From Streptomyces tanashiensis (GTDB taxonomy: Bacteria; Actinomycetota; Actinomycetes; Streptomycetales; Streptomycetaceae): a DNA stretch of 64,000 nucleotides. The notes beneath the pieces were generated by a model, which made no database searches, was not told the origin of the DNA, and saw nothing but the letters and a program-made list of their open reading frames with translations. The stretch's first letter is position 1, and each line of letters opens with the position of its first letter. Below, piece after piece: positions 23,458 to 31,202 of the stretch. Location of the stretch: NCBI RefSeq assembly GCF_014648895.1, contig NZ_BMRZ01000020.1:62001-126000 (forward strand), written 5' to 3'. A program made the translations under genes and the position numbers.

Positions 23458-23490
23458 AGCATGCCGGGTGGCGATAAACGAACGATGAAC
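23458..23490 (-). promoter_or_regulatory. SARP-type (AfsR) binding site and promoter of afsS-like gene
   Basis: On the minus strand GTTCATCG (23483-23490) and GTTTATCG (23472-23479) form a direct repeat with an 11-bp period. Exactly 8 bases separate the second copy from a CATGCT -10-like box (23458-23463). An 11-bp repeat ending 8 bp before the -10 is the known layout of SARP activator sites, so AfsR activation of the afsS-like gene is expected, with no need of a -35 box. Confidence 0.65.
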
Positions 23491-23507
23491 GCACTGGCCG
23501 GAGAGGT

Positions 23508-26500
23508 CTATGCGGCGGTCGCCGGGGTCAGCAGCGCCCGGACCTCGTCGGCTTCCGGGGCCCCCAGTTCATCGAAGATGCCGAGCGCCTCCTGCCAGCA
23601 GACCACCGCACGGCCGCTCTGGCCGATGCCGAACAGGGCCCGGCCCAGGACGGTGAGGACGTTGCCCCGCCGCCACTCTCCCCCGATGCCCCGGAGCACC
23701 GTGAGGGCCATCTCGGCGTTCGACGCCGCCTGAGCGTGCCGGTGGGCCGCGAGGTCCACCTCGGACAGCCGGAAGAGGGTCATGCCCTCCCACAGCCGCT
23801 GCCTGCTGTCGGCGAAGACCGCCAGCGCCTCGCGGAGCCGCTCGCTCGCCGCGGTGAGCCGGTTGTCCTGGGTGAGGGCGAGACCGAGGGCGTAGCGCCC
23901 GTTCGCGCCCCGGAGCGCGTGTCCCATCGAGTCGTATATGTCCGTGCCCTGCCGGGCGAGCGCTATCGCGCTCGACGTACGGCCCGTGGCCAGATGGATG
24001 CGCGACAGGTTGCAGAGGGCGCTCGCTTCCCCCGGCTCGTCCCCGATGCCGCGGAACCGATCGATCGCCTCGGTGAGGTACTGCTCGCCCTCCGCGAACC
24101 GGTTCTGGTACAGCGCGATGATGCCCCGAGCGTTGGCGGACCAGCATGCCGGCACCGGATCGCCGGCCCGGTCCGCGTGCGGCAGGGCGAGTTCGGCGTC
24201 GCGGTCCGCCTCCTTGAAGCGGCCCGCGGTGTGGTGGACACCGGCGAGAACCATGAGCGCACGGCCCTCGGCCCTGGCGTCGGCATGGGCATGGGCGGCA
24301 TCGCGCACGACGACGCCCGTCGCCTCGAACTCCCTGGAGTTCGCCCCGGACTCCCCGAGGTCCAGCGACGCCCACAGCAGGTCCACCGCCCTGCGGAGGG
24401 TCGCCGGGGTCGCGGCCGCCTGGCGGACCGTCGCCAGGAGGCAGTTCGCCTCCGCGTAGAGCCAGTCCTGGGCCTCGTGGCGGTCGGTGAAGGCGAGGCC
24501 CTCGTACGCCGTGGGCTCCAGGTGGTCGACCAGCCGGTCGCCGGGGCGCTCGATCGCGTACACGCGGGCCGCCGTGGAGAGGTAGAAGTCCAGGAGGCGG
24601 GAGAGCGCCGCCTCCTTCTCCGACGGGGGCTGTTCGTCGCGGTCCGCGCACGCACGCGCGTAGAGCCGGACCAGGTCGTGGAAGCGGTAGCGGCCCGGCG
24701 CCGCCGATTCCAGCAGCGACGTGTCGACGAGGGCCTCCAGGAGGTCCTCCGTGTCCCGGAGCGGGAGGTCGAGGACGGCCGCGGCCGCCGCGAGGGAGAT
24801 GTCGGGGCCGTCGGCGAGGCCGAGGAGGCGGAAGGCGCGGGCCTGGGCCGGCTCCAGCTGGCCGTAGCCGAGTTCGAAGGTGGCCTTGACCGCCAGGTCG
24901 CCCGCCTGGAGCTCGTCGAGGCGGCGGCGCTCGTCCGCGAGCTTCGCCGCCAGGACCGAGACCGTCCAGGTGCGCCGGGCCGCCAGACGGGAGGCCGCGA
25001 TGCGGATCGCCAGGGGGAGGAAGCCGCAGGCCGCCACCACGTCCAGGGCCGCCTCGCGCTCCGACTGGACCCGCTCCTCGCCCACGATCCTCGTGAACAG
25101 CTGGAGCGCCTCCTCCGGGGACATCACGTCCAGGTCGACCAGGTGCGCGCCGGCCAGGTCGACCATGCGGATGCGGCTGGTGACCAGGGCGGCGCAGCCC
25201 GCCGTGCCGGGCAGCAGCGGGCGGATCTGGGCGGCGTCGCGGGCGTTGTCGAGGAGGACCAGGACCCGGCGGCCGTCCAGCGTCGAGCGGTAGAGCGCGG
25301 CCCGGTCGTCGAGCGAGTCCGGGATGGCCGAATCCGGTGTGCCGAGGGCGCGGAGGAAGGAGCCGAGGACGGTCTCCGGCGCGGCGGCGCGGGAGCCGGC
25401 GCCCTGGAGGTCCACGTACAGCTGGCCGTCCGGGAAGTGCGGCCGGGCCTCGTGGGCGACGTGCACGGCGAGCGTGGTCTTGCCGACGCCGCCGATGCCG
25501 GCGAGCGCGGAGACCGCCATGACGTGGCCCTCGGCGGTGGCGAGGCGGGCCCCCAGTTCCCGTACGAACGCGGCGCGGCCCGTGAAGTCCGGCACGGTCG
25601 CCGGGAGCTGGGCCGGGCGGGCGACGGCCTTGGCGGCCGGGGCGGGCTCCTCGACCGGGCGGGCGAGTTCGGCGTCGGCCTGGAGGATGCGCTGCTGGAG
25701 CCGGGAGAGCTCGGGGGTCGGGTCGACGCCCAGCTCGTCGGCGAGGAGACGGCGCGTGTCGGCGTACACGGCGAGGGCCTCGGCCTGCCGTCCGCTGCGG
25801 TAGAGGGCGAGCATGAGCAGCTCGCGGAGCCGCTCGCGCAGCGGGTGCGCGGCGGTGAGCGCGGTCAGTTCGGAGACGGCCTCGGCGTGCGCGCCGACCT
25901 CCAGGTCGATGTCCAGGCGGGTTTCGAGGAGGGTGAGCCGCCACTCCTCCAGGCGGGTCCGCTGGGTCTCGGCGTACGGGCCGGGTACGGAGGCCAGCAC
26001 CTCGCCGTCCCAGAGGTCGAGGGCCTCGGCGAGCCGCTCGCGGGCGGCCGCGCGGTCCCCGGCCGCGCGGAGCTTCTCGGCCTCGGCGGCCAGCTCCTGG
26101 GCGGCGGTCACGTCGAGCGCGGTCGTCCGCAGCGCGTAGCCGCCGGACTCGCTGACCAGGACCTTGGGGTCGAGGGCCTTGCGCAGCCGGGAGGCGTACG
26201 TACGGACCGCGGCGAGGGCCTGGGAGGGCGGTTCCTCGCCCCAGAGCGCGTCGATCAGCTCGTGTGCGGTGGCGGTGCGGCCGCCGCGCAGGAGCAGCGC
26301 GGCGAGCAGGGCGCGCTGCTGCGGGGAGCCGGTGGGGACGGGTTCGCCGTCGCGCCAGGCGCGGACGGGTCCGAGCACGCCGAAGCGGAGCCCGCCGGGG
26401 GCGTCCCCGACCGTGCCGGTTCCGGCACGTCCGTCGGCGCCCGCGCCCATGCCGGTGTCCGTCACTTCGCCCACCGGGGCCGTCGGGCCCATCCTCGGAG

Positions 26501-26540
26501 ACCGCTGCACCGGAACTCGCGGCCCGTTCTCACGGTCCAT
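23508..26540 (-). CDS. afsR: AfsR: SARP-NB-ARC-TPR global regulator
   Basis: A 1010-residue protein. A winged-helix SARP domain covers about 51-140 (LRFGVLGPVRAWRDG, QQRALLAALLLRGG), a BTAD helical domain about 150-295, an NB-ARC ATPase about 318-600 with Walker A GIGGVGKTT at 348-356, then helical and TPR repeats to the end. Architecture and length match AfsR of S. coelicolor (993 residues), an ATPase activator that AfsK phosphorylates and that switches on afsS. The ATG at 26540 gives an N-terminus (MDRENGPRVPVQR) like that of known AfsR; its GGGGAG ribosome site is unusually close. The afsS-like gene and a SARP site lie just downstream. Confidence 0.92.
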   Translation of the reverse strand: MDRENGPRVPVQRSPRMGPTAPVGEVTDTGMGAGADGRAGTGTVGDAPGGLRFGVLGPVRAWRDGEPVPTGSPQQRALLAALLLRGGRTATAHELIDALWGEEPPSQALAAVRTYASRLRKALDPKVLVSESGGYALRTTALDVTAAQELAAEAEKLRAAGDRAAARERLAEALDLWDGEVLASVPGPYAETQRTRLEEWRLTLLETRLDIDLEVGAHAEAVSELTALTAAHPLRERLRELLMLALYRSGRQAEALAVYADTRRLLADELGVDPTPELSRLQQRILQADAELARPVEEPAPAAKAVARPAQLPATVPDFTGRAAFVRELGARLATAEGHVMAVSALAGIGGVGKTTLAVHVAHEARPHFPDGQLYVDLQGAGSRAAAPETVLGSFLRALGTPDSAIPDSLDDRAALYRSTLDGRRVLVLLDNARDAAQIRPLLPGTAGCAALVTSRIRMVDLAGAHLVDLDVMSPEEALQLFTRIVGEERVQSEREAALDVVAACGFLPLAIRIAASRLAARRTWTVSVLAAKLADERRRLDELQAGDLAVKATFELGYGQLEPAQARAFRLLGLADGPDISLAAAAAVLDLPLRDTEDLLEALVDTSLLESAAPGRYRFHDLVRLYARACADRDEQPPSEKEAALSRLLDFYLSTAARVYAIERPGDRLVDHLEPTAYEGLAFTDRHEAQDWLYAEANCLLATVRQAAATPATLRRAVDLLWASLDLGESGANSREFEATGVVVRDAAHAHADARAEGRALMVLAGVHHTAGRFKEADRDAELALPHADRAGDPVPACWSANARGIIALYQNRFAEGEQYLTEAIDRFRGIGDEPGEASALCNLSRIHLATGRTSSAIALARQGTDIYDSMGHALRGANGRYALGLALTQDNRLTAASERLREALAVFADSRQRLWEGMTLFRLSEVDLAAHRHAQAASNAEMALTVLRGIGGEWRRGNVLTVLGRALFGIGQSGRAVVCWQEALGIFDELGAPEADEVRALLTPATAA

Positions 26541-26670
26541 CGCTCCCCCTGCCCTACCGCTGGTTTCGCCCAGGACAGTCTGCCTTGTCCGGAGGGAGTC
26601 CGTCAGCATCGGGTCGGCCGTTGCAGGACCGCAACACGGCCGTCGGGCCCGTCGTTCCGGGCCCAGGTAG

Positions 26671-26685
26671 CTGACGGACCGTCAG
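26671..26685. promoter_or_regulatory. CTGAC palindrome, site D (amidohydrolase promoter)
   Basis: CTGACGGACCGTCAG, a perfect 6-bp-arm palindrome. Its left arm (CTGACG, 26671-26676) is spaced 17 bases from a TACCGT -10 box (26694-26699), so it doubles as the -35 box. Confidence 0.75.
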
Positions 26686-26706
26686 ATCGGCGCTACCGTG
26701 AAAGCC

Positions 26707-27924
26707 ATGGAGACCTTCCCGAAGATCATCTCGGTGGACGACCACACCGTGGAGCCCCCGCACGTCTGGCGGGACCGGCTCCCGTCCCGGTACCACGACA
26801 CCGGACCCCGGATCGTCCGTGCCCCCCTCAAGGAAATGACCTTCCTCGGCGGCAAGTTCGCCCCGGTCATGGGTGCCAAGGGGGACGACGGGCCGATCGG
26901 CGACTGGTGGGTGTACGAGGACCTGCACCGGCCCCTCACCCGGCTCGACACCGCCGTCGGCTACGACCGGGACGAGATACGTCTCGAAGTCATCACCTAC
27001 GAGCAGATGCGGCCCGGCTCGCACTCGGTCCCGGACCGGCTCGCCGACATGGACGTCAACCACGTCCAGTCCGCGCTCTGCTTCCCCACCTTCCCCCGCT
27101 TCTGCGGGCAGACCTTCACGGAGGCGGGCGACCGCGAGCTCGGTCTCCTCTGCGTCCGCGCCTACAACGACTGGATGGTCGAGGAGTGGTGCGGGCCCGA
27201 GGCGCACGGGCGGCTGATCCCGCTCACCCTCATCCCGCTCTGGGACCCCGAGCTCGCCGCCGCAGAGGTCCGCCGCAACGCCGCGCGCGGGGTCCGGGCC
27301 GTCGCCTTCTCCGAGATCCCGCCGCACCTCGGGCTCCCCTCGGTCCACACGGACCACTGGGACCCCTTCTTCCGCGCCTGCGACGAGACCGGCACGGTCA
27401 TCGCGATGCACATCGGCTCCTCCAGTCGGATGCCGTCCACCTCGGCCGACGCCCCGCCGGCCGTGGGCTCCACCATCACCTTCGCGAACTGCTGCTTCTC
27501 GATGGTCGACTGGCTGATGAGCGGCAAGTTCGAGCGCTTCCCGAACCTGAGGATCATGTACGCGGAGGGGCAGATCGGCTGGATCCCGTACATCCTGGAG
27601 CGCGCGAACGTGGTCTGGGAGGAGAACCGCGCCTGGGGCGGCGTCGCCGACAAGGTCACCCGCCCGCCGTCCGAGCTCTTCGCGGAGCACGTCTTCGGCT
27701 GCTTCTTCGACGACGCCTTCGGGCTGCGCAACCTCGACGCGATCGGGGCGGCGAACGTCCTGTACGAGACGGACTACCCGCACTCGGACTCCACCTGGCC
27801 CAAGTCGAAGGAGGTCGGCGAGGCCCAGATGGGGCACCTGCCCCCGGACGTCGTCGAGCGGATCGTCCGGGGCAACGCGATCGACCTGCTGGGGCTGACC
27901 CCGGAGGGACTCTGGCGGGCGTGA
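26707..27924 (+). CDS. Amidohydrolase_2 (ACMSD / resorcylate decarboxylase-like) family protein
   Basis: A 405-residue metal-dependent hydrolase-fold protein. It opens with KIISVDDHTVEPPHVW, keeps MHIGSSSRMPSTSADAPP, an MYAEGQIGWIPYILERA helix, and the C-terminal ETDYPHSDSTWP metal-site aspartate region. Relatives hydrolyse or decarboxylate cyclic and aromatic acids, and are frequent in actinobacterial steroid and aromatic clusters. The N-terminal H-x-H is replaced by D-x-H, as in other members of this branch. The ATG at 26707 lies 7 bases after the -10 box with no ribosome site, so the mRNA is likely leaderless; a GTG at 26698 is the alternative. It is the first gene of the 26.7-34.4 kb catabolic run. 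Confidence 0.85.
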   Translation: METFPKIISVDDHTVEPPHVWRDRLPSRYHDTGPRIVRAPLKEMTFLGGKFAPVMGAKGDDGPIGDWWVYEDLHRPLTRLDTAVGYDRDEIRLEVITYEQMRPGSHSVPDRLADMDVNHVQSALCFPTFPRFCGQTFTEAGDRELGLLCVRAYNDWMVEEWCGPEAHGRLIPLTLIPLWDPELAAAEVRRNAARGVRAVAFSEIPPHLGLPSVHTDHWDPFFRACDETGTVIAMHIGSSSRMPSTSADAPPAVGSTITFANCCFSMVDWLMSGKFERFPNLRIMYAEGQIGWIPYILERANVVWEENRAWGGVADKVTRPPSELFAEHVFGCFFDDAFGLRNLDAIGAANVLYETDYPHSDSTWPKSKEVGEAQMGHLPPDVVERIVRGNAIDLLGLTPEGLWRA

Positions 27925-27981
27925 CGGCGGGGCTGTGACGGCGGGGCTGTGACGGGGCTGTGGCGGCGGGGCGGTGACGGC
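27921..27981. repeat. 14-bp tandem repeat after amidohydrolase stop codon
   Basis: Starting across the TGA of the amidohydrolase, GTGACGGCGGGGCT is repeated (27921-27934, 27935-27948), followed by a shortened copy and two further degenerate copies to about 27981. No reading frame explains it. Confidence 0.7.
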
Positions 27982-28052
27982 GACCCCGACCGGGGCGCCC
28001 GCGAGCCCCTCCGTTCGGACCGGCCGCGCACCCGTTTCCGCACCCCCCTTGC

Positions 28053-28067
28053 CTGATGGGTCGTCAG
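28053..28067. promoter_or_regulatory. CTGAC palindrome, site E
   Basis: CTGATGGGTCGTCAG, one arm with a single mismatch. It lies 60 bases upstream of the F420-type oxidoreductase start and 30 bases upstream of site F, forming a tandem pair. Confidence 0.65.
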
Positions 28068-28096
28068 GTACAAGCATGACCCTCGTCCGCTCATAC

Positions 28097-28111
28097 CTGA
28101 CGACGTGTCAG
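28097..28111. promoter_or_regulatory. CTGAC palindrome, site F
   Basis: CTGACGACGTGTCAG with perfect 5-bp arms, 15 bases before the start of the F420-type oxidoreductase gene; centre-to-centre distance to site E is 44 bp, about four helical turns. Confidence 0.7.
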
Positions 28112-28126
28112 ATCGAAGGGGTTCCC

Positions 28127-29044
28127 ATGGTGGTCTACGGCATGCAGCTGCCGGTCCAGTCGCAGAGCACCCTCTACGCCGAGGCCTGGGAGGCGGGCGC
28201 GGGTCCGGCGGACCTGCTCGCCGTGGCCCGGGCCGCCGAGGCCCACGGCTTCGACTACCTCGCGAGCTGCGACCACGTCGCCATCCCGCGCCGGCTCGCC
28301 GGGCCGATGAGCACCGTCTGGTACGACCCGGTGGCCACGCTCTCCTTCCTCGCCGCCGCCACCGAGCGGGTCCGGCTCCTCTCGCACGTCGCCGTCGTCG
28401 GCCTGCGCCATCCGCTCGTCACGGCCAAGGCGTACGCCACGCTCGACCACCTCTCCGGCGGCCGGCTGGTCCTCGGGGTCGGCGCCGGGCACGTCCAGGA
28501 GGAGTTCGAGGCGCTCGGCGTGGACTTCGCCCGCCGGGGCGCCGTGCTCGACGAGACGGTCGACGCGCTGCGGGCGGCCCTCGGGCCCGAGGAGTACCCG
28601 GAGCACCTGGGGGAGCGGTTCGCCTTCAAGGACCTCGGGCAGCTGCCCCGGCCCGCGCAGGAGCGGGTCCCGCTCTGGGTGGGCGGCTCCTCGCCGGCCG
28701 CGGTGCGCCGGGCCGCCCTCAAGGGCGACGGCTGGCTGCCGCAGGGCGACCCGCGCGACAGGCTCGCCGCGCAGATCCGGAAGCTGCTGCGGCTCCGCAC
28801 GGAGGCCGGGATCGCCGAGCCGGTCACCGTCGGCGCGATCACCGAGGCCCTGTACGTCGGCACGCCCGGCTGGGAGGTCGGCCGGCGCACCCTGAGCGGC
28901 CGGCCGGAGGAGCTCGCCGCCTCCCTGCGCGCGTACGGGGAGATGGGCGTGCACCAGATCCAGGTCCGGTTCCGGTCCCGGAGCCGTACCGAACTCATCG
29001 ACCAGATGGCGGCCTTCGGCACGGAGGTCGCCCCTCATCTCTAG
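28127..29044 (+). CDS. LLM class F420-dependent oxidoreductase
   Basis: A 305-residue luciferase-like TIM barrel. Visible family elements are AHGFDYLASCDHVAIP, RVRLLSHVAVVGLRHPLVTAKAYATLDHLSGGRLVLGVGAGH (in parts) and VPLWVGGSSPAAVRRAALKGDGWLP. This spacing is that of the Rv-type F420-dependent (TIGR03619-like) group rather than FMN luciferases. It would oxidise or reduce a pathway intermediate using F420. The ATG at 28127 has AAGGGG 6 bases upstream. Palindromes E and F cover its promoter, and the SDR gene follows 11 bases later, forming an operon. Confidence 0.85.
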   Translation: MVVYGMQLPVQSQSTLYAEAWEAGAGPADLLAVARAAEAHGFDYLASCDHVAIPRRLAGPMSTVWYDPVATLSFLAAATERVRLLSHVAVVGLRHPLVTAKAYATLDHLSGGRLVLGVGAGHVQEEFEALGVDFARRGAVLDETVDALRAALGPEEYPEHLGERFAFKDLGQLPRPAQERVPLWVGGSSPAAVRRAALKGDGWLPQGDPRDRLAAQIRKLLRLRTEAGIAEPVTVGAITEALYVGTPGWEVGRRTLSGRPEELAASLRAYGEMGVHQIQVRFRSRSRTELIDQMAAFGTEVAPHL

Positions 29045-29055
29045 GGAGTACGGAC

Positions 29056-29817
29056 ATGGGCAAGCTCGACGGGCGGGTCGTCCTCGTCACCGGAGCGGCG
29101 CGCGGGCAGGGCGAGCAGGAGGCGCGGCTGTTCGCCGCCGAGGGGGCGAAGGTCGTCCTCGGGGACGTCCTGGACGACGCCGGCGAGGCGCTGGCCAAGG
29201 AGCTGGGGGAGGACCGGGCCGCGTACGTCCGGCTGGACGTGACGAGCGAGGGCGACTGGGCGGCGGCCGTGGCGGCGGCCAAGGAGCGGTTCGGGAAGAT
29301 CGACGGGCTCGTCAACAACGCGGGCATCCTCCGCTTCAACGAGCTGGTCTCGACGCCGCTCGAGGAGTTCCAGGCGATCGTGTCCGTGAACCAGACCGGC
29401 TGCTTCCTGGGCATCCGCACGGTCGCGCCCGAGATCGCGGCGGCGGGCGGCGGGACGATCGTCAACACGGCCTCGTACACGGGGATCACCGGCATGGCCG
29501 GGGTCGGGGCCTACGCGGCGACGAAGCACGCGGTCCTCGGGCTCACCAAGGTCGCGGCCCTGGAGCTGGCCGCGAAGGGGATCCGGGTCAACGCGGTCTG
29601 CCCGGGGGCGATCGACACCCCCATGAGCAACCCCGAGGGCGTGGACCCGGAGGCCACGGCCGAGCTGTACCGCAAGCTCGTCCCGCTCGGGCGGATCGGC
29701 CGGCCGGAGGAGGTGGCGGCGCTGGCGCTCTTCCTGACCGGGGAGGACTCGGCGTACATCACGGGCCAGCCGTTCGTGATCGACGGCGGCTGGCTGGCGG
29801 GCGTGAGCCTCTTCTGA
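29056..29817 (+). CDS. SDR, 3-alpha(20-beta)-hydroxysteroid dehydrogenase-like
   Basis: A 253-residue classical short-chain dehydrogenase. The cofactor loop is TGAARGQG (12-19), D61 in LDVTSEGDW marks NAD(H) preference, NNAG is at 87-90, and the catalytic S140, Y153 and K157 are present. The sequence closely follows the layout of the Streptomyces 20-beta-hydroxysteroid dehydrogenase (VVLGDVLDDAGE, RLDVTSEGDW, GLVNNAG, PFVIDGGW). It oxidises or reduces a secondary alcohol; a steroid-like substrate is inference. The ATG at 29056 has GGGAG 8 bases upstream; it is the second gene of the operon with the F420 oxidoreductase. Palindrome G overlaps its stop codon. Confidence 0.88.
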   Translation: MGKLDGRVVLVTGAARGQGEQEARLFAAEGAKVVLGDVLDDAGEALAKELGEDRAAYVRLDVTSEGDWAAAVAAAKERFGKIDGLVNNAGILRFNELVSTPLEEFQAIVSVNQTGCFLGIRTVAPEIAAAGGGTIVNTASYTGITGMAGVGAYAATKHAVLGLTKVAALELAAKGIRVNAVCPGAIDTPMSNPEGVDPEATAELYRKLVPLGRIGRPEEVAALALFLTGEDSAYITGQPFVIDGGWLAGVSLF

Positions 29818-29828
29818 CGCAGTGTCAG
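29814..29828. promoter_or_regulatory. CTGAC palindrome, site G
   Basis: CTGACGCAGTGTCAG; it includes the TGA stop codon of the SDR and sits just upstream of a TTGACG -35-like box (29832-29837) reading toward the next gene. Confidence 0.7.
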
Positions 29829-29831
29829 GTA

Positions 29832-29860
29832 TTGACGCACCTGTGCGGTGGTGCGAGAGT
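29832..29860 (+). promoter_or_regulatory. Candidate promoter of the luciferase-like gene
   Basis: TTGACG (29832-29837) and GAGAGT (29855-29860), 17-base spacer. It is bracketed by palindromes G (upstream) and H (downstream). Confidence 0.4.
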
Positions 29861-29877
29861 CGGGCACATCAAGGAAT

Positions 29878-29892
29878 CTGACGCATCGTCAG
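29878..29892. promoter_or_regulatory. CTGAC palindrome, site H
   Basis: CTGACGCATCGTCAG, a perfect 6-bp-arm palindrome, 24 bases upstream of the luciferase-like gene start. Centre-to-centre distance to site G is 64 bp. Confidence 0.75.
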
Positions 29893-29916
29893 ATAAGACG
29901 AGGACGGTGAACCCCC

Positions 29917-31041
29917 TTGGAATTCGGGATCTTCGTACAGGGATACGTCGGCAAGCGCGCCGAGACCGATCCCGAAGCCGAGCACAAGGCCCTCATGGAG
30001 GAGACCGAGTACGTCATCCAGGCCGACAGGTCCGGCTTCAAATACGCCTGGGCCTCCGAGCACCACTTCCTGGAGGAGTACTCGCACCTCTCCGCCAACG
30101 ACGTCTACCTGGGCTACCTCGCCCACGCCACCGAGCGGATCCACCTCGGCTCCGGCATCTTCAACCCCCTCGCCCCGGTCAACCACCCGGTGAAGGTCGC
30201 CGAGAAGGTCGCCATGCTCGACCACCTCTCCGGCGGACGCTTCGAGTTCGGCTCCGGGCGCGGGGCGGGCTCCCACGAGATCCTCGGGTTCATGCCGGGC
30301 ATCACCGACATGAACCACACGAAGGAGATCTGGGAGGAGACCATCGCCGAGTTCCCCAAGATGTGGCTCCAGGACGAGTACGTCGGCTTCCAGGGCAAGC
30401 ACTGGTCGCTGCCGCCCCGCAAGGTCCTCCCCAAGCCGTACGGGAAGTCCCACCCGGCCATGTGGTACGCGGCCGGCTCCCCCTCCTCGTACGCCATGGC
30501 CGGGAAGATGGGCCTCGGCGTCCTCGGCTTCAGCGTCCAGAAGGTCTCGGACATGGAGTGGGTCGTCGAGTCCTACAAGAACGCGATCAAGGAGGCCAAG
30601 GCGGTCGGCGACTTCGTCAACGACAACGTCATGGTCACCTCGACCGCGATCTGCGCCGAGACCCACGAGAAGGCCGTCGAGATCGCGGTCGGCGGCGGTC
30701 TGAACTACCTCCAGTCGCTCCTCTTCCGCTACCACGACACCTTCCCGCGGCCCGAGGGCATCCCCGAGTGGCCCGAGCTCCTCCCCGAGTACTCGGCGGA
30801 GATCATCGAACTCCTCATCCAGGAGGAGCTGATGATCTGCGGCGACCCGTCGGAGGTCCTCGCCCAGTGCAAGCGGTGGGAGCAGGCGGGCGCCGACCAG
30901 CTGTCCTTCGGCCTCCCGATCGGGATCTCGTACGAGGACACGATGAACTCGATCAAGCTGATCGGTGAGCACGTGATTCCTCGGATCGACACGGACCCGG
31001 TCCACCGCACGACCCGCATGCGCCAGTCGTCGGGGTCCTAG
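29917..31041 (+). CDS. LLM class flavin/F420-dependent oxidoreductase (luciferase-like monooxygenase)
   Basis: A 374-residue luciferase-like protein: MEFGIFVQGYV opening, KYAWASEHHFLEEYSHLSA (bacterial luciferase-type EHH), GSGIFNPLAPVNHPVKVAEKVAMLDHLSGGRFEFGSGRG (in parts) and a C-terminal QAGADQLSFGLPIG. The EHHF motif and length are those of alkanal-monooxygenase-like enzymes, so an FMN-linked oxygenase, for example of Baeyer-Villiger type II, is as likely as an F420 enzyme. The TTG at 29917 is taken because homologues begin MEFGIFVQG and a GGTGA ribosome site is 6 bases upstream. Palindromes G and H flank its promoter. It lies upstream of the D-aminoacylase-type gene. Confidence 0.85.
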   Translation: MEFGIFVQGYVGKRAETDPEAEHKALMEETEYVIQADRSGFKYAWASEHHFLEEYSHLSANDVYLGYLAHATERIHLGSGIFNPLAPVNHPVKVAEKVAMLDHLSGGRFEFGSGRGAGSHEILGFMPGITDMNHTKEIWEETIAEFPKMWLQDEYVGFQGKHWSLPPRKVLPKPYGKSHPAMWYAAGSPSSYAMAGKMGLGVLGFSVQKVSDMEWVVESYKNAIKEAKAVGDFVNDNVMVTSTAICAETHEKAVEIAVGGGLNYLQSLLFRYHDTFPRPEGIPEWPELLPEYSAEIIELLIQEELMICGDPSEVLAQCKRWEQAGADQLSFGLPIGISYEDTMNSIKLIGEHVIPRIDTDPVHRTTRMRQSSGS

Positions 31042-31202
31042 CCGCCCGCCGCACGCAACGGGCGGCGGGCCGCAGGCCCGGTAAGTGAAGCGCGGGGTGG
31101 TGTCTTCCCGGATCGCCGCCCCGTACCGGCCCCGGCCGGAGGCCGTTCCGCGGCGGCCCCGGTCCGGGGCACACCCACGTCCACGGACAGAGAGGGACCG
31201 TC

